A program made the translations under genes and the position numbers. Shown here in pieces: positions 58,188 through 64,000 of a stretch of DNA of 64,000 nucleotides. The notes beneath the pieces were generated by a model, which was not told the origin of the DNA, made no database searches, and worked only from the letters and a program-made list of their open reading frames with translations. The first letter of the stretch is position 1, and every line of letters begins with the position of its first letter. Source of the stretch: JADKHR01 sp041917295 (lineage in GTDB: Bacteria; Elusimicrobiota; Elusimicrobia; FEN-1173); NCBI GenBank assembly GCA_041917295.1, contig JAYRXX010000019.1:1-64000 (forward strand). Direction: 5' to 3'.

Positions 58188-59266
58188 CGCCCAAGCCTCA
58201 AATTCAAGATTTAAAGCGTGTTCAAGAGACCGAAACATCACGGTTTTACAAAGTTCGTTTGGACCGGAGCGAACGCACACACCCCTTTTCATCCGAATTT
58301 ATCGACCGGATTCGTTCTCGAATCGATGGGGATTGGATCATGACGTATCCGGAACCAGAACCGCTTTACCAACAACTTGCACGGTTTCTGAATCTCTCCC
58401 GAGATTGTCTTCTTCTCAACAACGGGTCAGACCAATCCATCAAGGCAATTTTTGAGACGTTCGTAGGTCCACAAGATCGCGTTCTTCTCCATCAACCGGG
58501 GTATGCCATGTATCCGGTCTACGCCCAAATGTTTGGCGCCCGAACGGAGGCGGTGGAATGGGACTCGAATTTGCATCTTGATTTCGACCGTTTCTTGTGT
58601 TTGGTTCGGCCCGGTCTTCGGTTGGCGGTTTTGGAAAATCCAAACGGATTCATTGGAGCGGCACCCCCCGAAGCGGCGCTTCGTGCTTTTATCGAAAGAT
58701 GCGAACGGCACGGAGTGGTGGCGGTCGTGGATGAAGCGTATTATTTTTTTCATGAGGTGACCGTCGCTCAGTGGTTGAATGAATTTGAAAATCTCATCGT
58801 TGTCAGAACATTTTCCAAGGCGTTGGGTGGAGCGGGATTGCGGGCCGGATACACCATCGCCCATCCGGATGTGATAAATCATTTACGTAAAGTTAAACCG
58901 ATGCATGAGGTAAACGGTTTGGCGGTGTTGGTCTTGCTTGAACTTCTGAATTGCCCGGAGGAAATATTTTCATTCGTTCGGTCCACGCGGGATTCCTTAA
59001 AGTTTTTGAAATCCGGATTGACCGACCTTGGTTTTCGGGTGAGTGACAGCGTGGCAAACTTCCTTGCGGCGGAATTGGGAAGTCGGCTGGAGGGGGCTTC
59101 TGTGTCCGCTCGTTGTCGTGAGGTCGGAATACTTCTTCGTCGGCCGTTTCGAGAACCCACGTTGACGCATTGGACTCGGATTGGGACGGGCCCGATTCCC
59201 GAAATGCAACGGGTGTTGGATCTTTTGAAATCGATGTTGGAGGGCAAGGAGAGACAGTGTGCGTGA
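58181..59266 (+). CDS. HisC-like PLP aminotransferase
   Basis: A 361-residue class I/II aminotransferase: YPEPEPLYQQLARFLNLSRDCLLLNNGSDQSIKAIFETFVG, NPNGFIGAAPP, VVDEAYYFF and the PLP lysine Lys213 in TFSKALGGAGLRAGY. Close in style to histidinol-phosphate aminotransferase, but its place in a surface-sugar block with a cytidylyltransferase and a TIM-barrel isomerase suggests another substrate. NGF replaces the usual NPNNPTG wording at one position. ATG overlaps the upstream gene by 7 bases. Confidence 0.8.
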   Translation: MLTPKPQIQDLKRVQETETSRFYKVRLDRSERTHPFSSEFIDRIRSRIDGDWIMTYPEPEPLYQQLARFLNLSRDCLLLNNGSDQSIKAIFETFVGPQDRVLLHQPGYAMYPVYAQMFGARTEAVEWDSNLHLDFDRFLCLVRPGLRLAVLENPNGFIGAAPPEAALRAFIERCERHGVVAVVDEAYYFFHEVTVAQWLNEFENLIVVRTFSKALGGAGLRAGYTIAHPDVINHLRKVKPMHEVNGLAVLVLLELLNCPEEIFSFVRSTRDSLKFLKSGLTDLGFRVSDSVANFLAAELGSRLEGASVSARCREVGILLRRPFREPTLTHWTRIGTGPIPEMQRVLDLLKSMLEGKERQCA

Positions 59267-60215
59267 ATGTCGCTCGTGCGGGGAGATAAGGATGCGCCTT
59301 GTGGCGACTGAGATTCGTGAGGGGAAAGGCCGCATTGTCCAATGTTTTCGATGCGGTTTGGTCCGTCAGGATTTGAACTGGTCCAAATCGCGCCTGCGGC
59401 GGTATTACAACGATGTTTATCAGAAGACGAATTCCTTGGAGGCCACCTCCCTACAATCGCCGCGGTGCCATTTTGAGAGTCGTCGCCAAACGCTTGGCCC
59501 TCTCTTGGCCCGATTAATTCCGGCTTTAAAACCGACCATGCGTGTTTTGGATTTGGGTTGCGGGGCGGGTGAGCTTCTGCACGCGATACGACCGAAAGTG
59601 CGGGAAGTCGTTGGTTTCGAAATCAACAAAAGATTTGTCGAATTTATGCGGCGAAGCCTCGGAATAGAAGCGTATCATGAAGACTTTACGAACTTTGAGT
59701 TTGGAGCGCGTCGCTTTGATCTGGTTCTCTCGATTGATGCCCTTGATCATCTTCCCAATCCCGCTGAAGCATTGAGGTCGATTCGCCGACTTCTCGCTGC
59801 GAACGGTCGGGCCTATCTGGAGGTTCCCAATGTGGAAGAGGCGCTCGGTGCAAATTTGCCGGAGAAAACGCGAGCGCTTTATCGAACTTTTTTTTGGCAC
59901 CGTGCGCATTTTTCCTATTTCTCAAAAAAGACATTGAAGGGGATCCTGGCCCGCAACGGATTTCGTTCTTCAATTTCCTGTCGTCACCAGTACACCTTGA
60001 AGAATTTTTTAAACTGGTATTTTTGTGGAAAACCGCAGTCGACATTTGTTGATGCAGCCACCAATCTTCAATGGTTTGAGGGGAAAGATGAGTTTGAGCG
60101 GGGGATGAATCGAATTTTTCGGTTGGCGGAACGACAGTTTCACGCTTGTTTGGGGAAAACCGGGCGCGGGGACACGTTGTGTTGTTGGGCAGTTCCTTTT
60201 TTGGGTCGGGGATGA
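59259..60215 (+). CDS. SAM methyltransferase with N-terminal zinc-ribbon
   Basis: A 318-residue methyltransferase starting at GTG. CRSCGEIRM and VQCFRCGLVR are two CxxC pairs at about residues 4-35, then the core VLDLGCGAGELLHAIRPKVREVVGFEINKRFVEFM, FDLVLSIDALDHLPNPAEALRSIRRLLAANGRAYLEVPN. It has the same architecture as the protein at 38.98 kb but is a different sequence. The C-terminal part (NLQWFEGKDEFERGMNRIFRLAERQ) is helical. Acceptor unknown. Confidence 0.8.
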   Translation: MRECRSCGEIRMRLVATEIREGKGRIVQCFRCGLVRQDLNWSKSRLRRYYNDVYQKTNSLEATSLQSPRCHFESRRQTLGPLLARLIPALKPTMRVLDLGCGAGELLHAIRPKVREVVGFEINKRFVEFMRRSLGIEAYHEDFTNFEFGARRFDLVLSIDALDHLPNPAEALRSIRRLLAANGRAYLEVPNVEEALGANLPEKTRALYRTFFWHRAHFSYFSKKTLKGILARNGFRSSISCRHQYTLKNFLNWYFCGKPQSTFVDAATNLQWFEGKDEFERGMNRIFRLAERQFHACLGKTGRGDTLCCWAVPFLGRG

Positions 60216-62197
60216 AAAAACTCGTTGTTTTAGACGAAGGCGATCCTAAGGTCGAGCACCTCCGTGCAAGGTTCGGGGACGAGTTCTTGGTATTTCCATT
60301 GTCCTCCTCCTTGAGCGCAAATGAGGCCGTCGCGGGTATCGGTCGTGAGGCGGGTGTGCGCGTGGTGTTGATCGATTCCGGTGTGAGTGTTAACCGTGCG
60401 GCCGAACGGTGTCGAAGCCGGGTTGTTGATTCCATAGGCAATTTATCCCAAGATTTGTTTCGGACTGGGGAGACATTGTCCGAGTATTTTTCCTTCCACA
60501 ATGGAACCACATCGTCTTGGTGGTTTTCCCGTGTGATTGAAAAGAGTCCGTATAAATCCTCCTATTTCCAGCAATCGGTTCAAGTGGAGGCCATTCAATT
60601 TGAACTGCGAGCTCACGATTGCGATGAATTGATTTATGCCGGGGAAGATCCGATCTTATCTCGTTGCCTGGGCCGAGTGGCACAGAACAATGGATCACGA
60701 TTTCGAACAGTGTCCGTGAAGACAAAAAACCCGACGCGAGCCCTTTTGTTGTGGTTGAAACGACACATCGGAATCTGGGACTTTATCTTATTGTTGCATC
60801 GCTTGGGAACACTCTTGTGGGTCGGGTGGCTCCGGAGGCGATCGATACGAAGAACCCCAAGAAAACCACTGCGGGAAGGTGGCCTCTTGCTCTGTTCTCA
60901 TTTTCCCGGTTTTAACGAAGAAGAGGCGCGTTTGGGTCATTACGTGAATTCTTACTTTGGTCCCCTGGGTCCCTATCTCAAGGACCAACATCAAGACGTT
61001 TCGTGGATCTTGATCTATGCACCATCCGGCCGATGGACAATATCGCAAGCGATCCAGATGGCGAACCGGTTTATCCAAAACGGCGAATCGTTATGTTTTG
61101 CCGAGGAATTTATCGATTTTTCCCTTTTGGCACGGACTTTGTGGGATAACTTTCGAATGGGGATTCGATTTCGATTTCGTCGTCAGGAAATCATTGAATT
61201 GTTTCATCGAGCGGGGTTGCCTTGGTTTGAATTGGCGGAAAAAGACTGGAGCAGTTCATTTGGGGGCAGCGCGGGTTTTGAAGGCATACTGTGGTATCAC
61301 GTGTTCTGTCGATTTTTTACGGCCTATCGTCCGGGGAAGATTTTGTTTTCCACCGAGGCTCACGCGTGGGAAAAAGCCCTTCTGGCGGCGAAGCAGACAA
61401 CGGGGCTGAAATCGATTGCGCTTGGTTACCAATCCGCATCGGTTTCTACATATTTGTTAAATTATTGGAACACACCCGAAGAAATTACTGGACCAAGGAG
61501 AACTCGGAGGCTCCCTCTCCCAGATGTGTTGGTTTGCAATGGGCGGGCCCCCTGGCGCGGTTTCCGGTCTTGTGGGTGGCCCGAAGATCGTTTGGTTATC
61601 GGGGAGGCTCTTCGGTATAAGAATCTTGATTTCGCTCTTCAAGTGGAGGCAGTAAAAAAAAAACCTGTCTTGTTGGTTGCTCTTTCCATCAATCCCCGCG
61701 AAGCGGTTATGACGCTTCGCTTTCTCGCCGTCGCGTTGCAAGGGTGGGAGGGGGGAGAGGTCTGGATTCGACCACACCCCTTTTTAGACCTCAGTCGATC
61801 TTACCTCAACGCGGGGATTGTCGCTCCGAGGTTGTTTAAAACCCCGGCGGAAAAGGATTTAAGAATTCTTCTGAAGGAGGCGGCGGTTGTTGTAGCGGGC
61901 GAATCCAGTGTGTCGTTGGAGGCTGTGGCTTTTGGGTGTCGGGTTCTGGCGGTGGACGGGCCGGAATGCATCAACATGTCGCCCCTTCGAGATTACGAGA
62001 GCAGCGCGTATGCTTCTTTCTCTTCTCCGAGTGCTTTGCGCGAGGAGGTGGAACGATGTGTTTCCAGACTCCCTTGTGTTTTGGTCTCCGATGAAGAACG
62101 CAGGAGGGTGATTCGGGATTTTTTCGAATTGGCTTGGGACAAACCAAATCGAATAAGCGAATTGATTCGGACGGACGTTGAAAGGAGGATCATATGA
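60212..62197 (+). CDS. Large surface-carbohydrate biosynthesis protein (GT-B-like)
   Basis: A 661-residue protein, no signal peptide, with a hydrophobic stretch near residues 190-215 (HIGIWDFILLLHRLGTLLWVGWL). The second half has GKILFSTEAHAWEKALLAAKQTTGLKSIALGYQSASVS, VLVCNGRAPWRGFRSCGWPEDRLVIGEALRYKN, EVWIRPHPF, and AAVVVAGESSVSLEAVAFGCRVLAVDGPE, which look like the donor-binding half of a GT-B or capsule-synthesis transferase. It may belong to a surface-carbohydrate family defined only by context (I recall TIGR04326, unverified). ATG at 60212 overlaps the upstream stop. Confidence 0.65.
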   Translation: MKKLVVLDEGDPKVEHLRARFGDEFLVFPLSSSLSANEAVAGIGREAGVRVVLIDSGVSVNRAAERCRSRVVDSIGNLSQDLFRTGETLSEYFSFHNGTTSSWWFSRVIEKSPYKSSYFQQSVQVEAIQFELRAHDCDELIYAGEDPILSRCLGRVAQNNGSRFRTVSVKTKNPTRALLLWLKRHIGIWDFILLLHRLGTLLWVGWLRRRSIRRTPRKPLREGGLLLCSHFPGFNEEEARLGHYVNSYFGPLGPYLKDQHQDVSWILIYAPSGRWTISQAIQMANRFIQNGESLCFAEEFIDFSLLARTLWDNFRMGIRFRFRRQEIIELFHRAGLPWFELAEKDWSSSFGGSAGFEGILWYHVFCRFFTAYRPGKILFSTEAHAWEKALLAAKQTTGLKSIALGYQSASVSTYLLNYWNTPEEITGPRRTRRLPLPDVLVCNGRAPWRGFRSCGWPEDRLVIGEALRYKNLDFALQVEAVKKKPVLLVALSINPREAVMTLRFLAVALQGWEGGEVWIRPHPFLDLSRSYLNAGIVAPRLFKTPAEKDLRILLKEAAVVVAGESSVSLEAVAFGCRVLAVDGPECINMSPLRDYESSAYASFSSPSALREEVERCVSRLPCVLVSDEERRRVIRDFFELAWDKPNRISELIRTDVERRII

Positions 62198-63732
62198 AAA
62201 TTCTTTTTTTATACCCCAATCTCCACGGGATGAACATGCTCCCTCCCGCGATTGCGCTTCTGGCCACGCTCTTGAAGCAACGCGGGCACGATGTCGATTT
62301 GTTTGATTCAACGAATTACCGAATCCCTGGGGAAGAGTGGTTCGATAGCGATAAGGAAAAGGAAAAAAATCTTAACGTTCGTCCCTTTGATTCGGGCATC
62401 CTCGACAAGGCCATCCATACCTCCGATGTGTTTGCTGATTTTCGAACCAAAATTCGTTCCTTTTCCCCCGACTTGCTCGCTGTGTCCGTCACGGAAGATA
62501 TTTTTCCTGTGGCGATTGAGCTCTTGCGACGTGTCCGAGATTTTGGGGTCCCAACTTTGGTGGGAGGTGTCTTTCCCACTTTTGCCCCCGACCTGGTCCT
62601 CGGGTACCCGGAAGTGGATATGATCTGCAAAGGAGAAGGAGAAGAGGCTTTGGTGGAGCTCTGCGAGCGAATGCGATCGGGAAAGAATTTTGAGGACGTG
62701 CCCAATATATGGATTAAGAAAAGAGATGGAACCATTGTAAAAAATGAGATGGGTCCACTAGTGGATGTGGACAAGATGCCCCTTCTTGACTTTGGTCTGT
62801 TCGAAGACGCTCGTTTTTACCGCCCGATGCAAGGACGGGTTTGGCGAATGTTGCCTGTGGAGACCCATCGGGGATGTCCCTACACCTGTGCCTTTTGCAA
62901 TTCGCCATCTCAGAACACCCTTTACAAAGGGGAAATCAATCAGAAGTTCTTTCGGAAAAGGGCATTTCGTAAAGTCCACGAAGAGTTAAGACATTACATT
63001 GCCAGCTACAAGGCGGAGGCGTTTTATTTTTGGGCGGATACGTTTTTTGCCTACACCGAAAAAGAGTTTGACGAGTTTTGTGAGATGTACTCGGATATCC
63101 GTCTTCCGTTTTGGTGCCAGACTCGAGCCGAAACAATTACGGAGGAGCGCGTTCGCAAATTGCAAAACGTGGGATTGATGCGAATGGCTTTTGGTGTGGA
63201 ACATGGGAACCCGGAATTCCGACGAAGGGTGGTCCGAAGGCATCTGTCCAACGAATGCATGATTGATGCGTTTCGGACCGTGTCTCGGGTCGGGGTGCCC
63301 TTTAGCGTGAACAATATTGTGGGTTTCCCAACGGAAACGCGGGATTTGGCCATGGACACCGTGATGTTGAATCGTCATTTTAAAGCGGACAGTACGAACG
63401 CTTACAGCTACAGTCCGTTTCACGGCACTCCTTTGAGGCAAATGGCCGAATCGTTGAGATTCGTTGAGCCGGGAACCATTGCGCGTTCGGTCACCAAACG
63501 AAGTATGCTTAAAATGCCGGGTTTCACTCCGAATGAAATTGAAGGATTGCGACGGTGTTTTGTGATGTATGTTAAAATGCCCGAAAAGTATTGGCCCGAG
63601 ATCAAAAAGGCCGAATCATTGACTCCGGAAGGAGATTCCATTTGGCGTCGTCTTCGTGATGAGTGCGCAGAAAAATACATGCACTGGACGGACAGCGACG
63701 GGGTGCACGCGGGGGAAATGTCGGTTGGTTGA
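62194..63732 (+). CDS. B12-binding-domain radical SAM protein
   Basis: A 512-residue protein. Residues 1-160 form a cobalamin-binding-like Rossmann domain (ILFLYPNLHGMNMLPPAIALLATLLKQRGHDVDLFDST, VTEDIFPVAIELLRRVRDF, GEGEEALVEL). The radical SAM cluster is Cys228, Cys232 and Cys235 in HRGCPYTCAFCNSP, then FGVEHGNPEFRRRVVRRH. Such enzymes do methylations or rearrangements at unreactive carbons. The typical DxHxxG cobalamin motif is not evident, so cofactor use is uncertain. Likely a sugar or side-chain modifier in this cluster. Confidence 0.82.
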   Translation: MKILFLYPNLHGMNMLPPAIALLATLLKQRGHDVDLFDSTNYRIPGEEWFDSDKEKEKNLNVRPFDSGILDKAIHTSDVFADFRTKIRSFSPDLLAVSVTEDIFPVAIELLRRVRDFGVPTLVGGVFPTFAPDLVLGYPEVDMICKGEGEEALVELCERMRSGKNFEDVPNIWIKKRDGTIVKNEMGPLVDVDKMPLLDFGLFEDARFYRPMQGRVWRMLPVETHRGCPYTCAFCNSPSQNTLYKGEINQKFFRKRAFRKVHEELRHYIASYKAEAFYFWADTFFAYTEKEFDEFCEMYSDIRLPFWCQTRAETITEERVRKLQNVGLMRMAFGVEHGNPEFRRRVVRRHLSNECMIDAFRTVSRVGVPFSVNNIVGFPTETRDLAMDTVMLNRHFKADSTNAYSYSPFHGTPLRQMAESLRFVEPGTIARSVTKRSMLKMPGFTPNEIEGLRRCFVMYVKMPEKYWPEIKKAESLTPEGDSIWRRLRDECAEKYMHWTDSDGVHAGEMSVG

Positions 63733-63760
63733 AAATGGATTACTCGGGGAATGAACAGCG

Positions 63761-64000
63761 ATGACAGCAAAGAGGATTTACATAGCCACCGCTACCTTTG
63801 GACAAACGGACCGGTCCGTTTTTGATTTGCTGCGAGCCCACCGTTTTGAATACCACATCAATAATTTAGGCCGCACGCTTCGCCCATCAGAGATGAGGGA
63901 GAAAATGGGGTCTTGTGTGGGCGTCGTGGCGGGTTTGGAGCCTTATACGTCCGAAACCCTTCCAGGGCTTCCCGAGCTTCGGGTCATCAGCCGATGCGGC
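63761..64000 (+). CDS. D-3-phosphoglycerate dehydrogenase-like protein (partial, 5' end)
   Basis: The first 80 codons of a gene cut by the window end. KRIYIATATFGQTDRSVFDLLRAH, then LRPSEMREKMGSCVGVVAGLEPYTSETLPGLPELRVISRCG. The AGLEPYTSE and LRVISRCG wording fits SerA-type 2-hydroxyacid dehydrogenases (N-terminal catalytic domain). GGGGAA lies nine bases before the ATG. In sugar clusters these often oxidise a 2-hydroxyacid for an aminotransferase such as the HisC-like one upstream (inference). The NAD domain lies outside the window. Confidence 0.75.
   Translation, partial: MTAKRIYIATATFGQTDRSVFDLLRAHRFEYHINNLGRTLRPSEMREKMGSCVGVVAGLEPYTSETLPGLPELRVISRCG

Overview
The window is 64 kb of bacterial DNA in which every supportable gene lies on the + strand. 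GTG and TTG starts are common, and most neighbours abut or overlap by 4 bases (ATGA/GTGA). There are no rRNA or tRNA genes, insertion sequences or CRISPR arrays that I can see. The ribosomal proteins are plainly bacterial, and the rod-shape and cell-wall genes imply a peptidoglycan-containing rod. The overall style (moderately GC-rich core, very long coupled operons, sugar cluster full of Wbp-type genes) suggests an uncultured or under-studied Gram-negative-type lineage. An Elusimicrobiota-like bacterium is my guess from memory, not something the window proves.

1-16.6 kb holds the end of the str operon and the S10, spc and alpha operons in canonical order: tuf (3' end), rpsJ, then rplC-rplD-rplW-rplB-rpsS-rplV-rpsC-rplP-rpmC-rpsQ-rplN-rplX, then rplE-rpsN-rpsH-rplF-rplR-rpsE-rplO-secY-adk-map-infA-rpmJ-rpsM-rpsK, then rpsD-rpoA-rplQ. 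rpmD (L30) is missing from its usual place. Three spacers, after rpsJ, rplX and rpsK, each begin with a short-loop Rho-independent terminator and carry a related palindromic repeat, so the superoperon is split into at least four transcription units.

16.7-23.7 kb is the cell-shape block mreB-mreC-mreD-mrdA-rodA followed by rng (RNase G). After rng comes a GC-rich fold-back repeat of about 200 bases.

24.0-28.5 kb is the most unusual non-sugar module. It has a small protein resembling emfourin (the proteinaceous inhibitor of protealysin-type proteases), a strong promoter with nested palindromes, a MarR/GbsR-type regulator, a protealysin-like M4 metalloprotease, a lipoprotein, a small helical protein and an L-2-hydroxyglutarate oxidase-like flavoprotein. 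All genes from the regulator onward are translationally coupled.

28.5-64 kb is a large surface-polysaccharide cluster. A UDP-GlcNAc dehydrogenase (WbpA type) at the start and WbpB/WbpD/WbpE/WbpI homologues at 48.8-52.7 kb together make a plausible route to UDP-ManNAc3NAcA. A WbpG-type amidotransferase sits directly behind an AsnB-like protein. Between them is a module (SpsF-like cytidylyltransferase, Gfo/Idh oxidoreductase, DegT aminotransferase, SDR epimerase, sugar N-formyltransferase, NeuB-family synthase) that looks able to make an N-formylated nonulosonic-acid-like sugar. The rest comprises six SAM methyltransferases, a Wzx-type flippase, GT2 and GT39 glycosyltransferases, two large GT-B-like transferases, and a second activation block (NeuA-like, SDR, radical SAM, TIM-barrel isomerase, HisC-like aminotransferase, B12-type radical SAM, start of a SerA-like dehydrogenase) whose product I cannot name.
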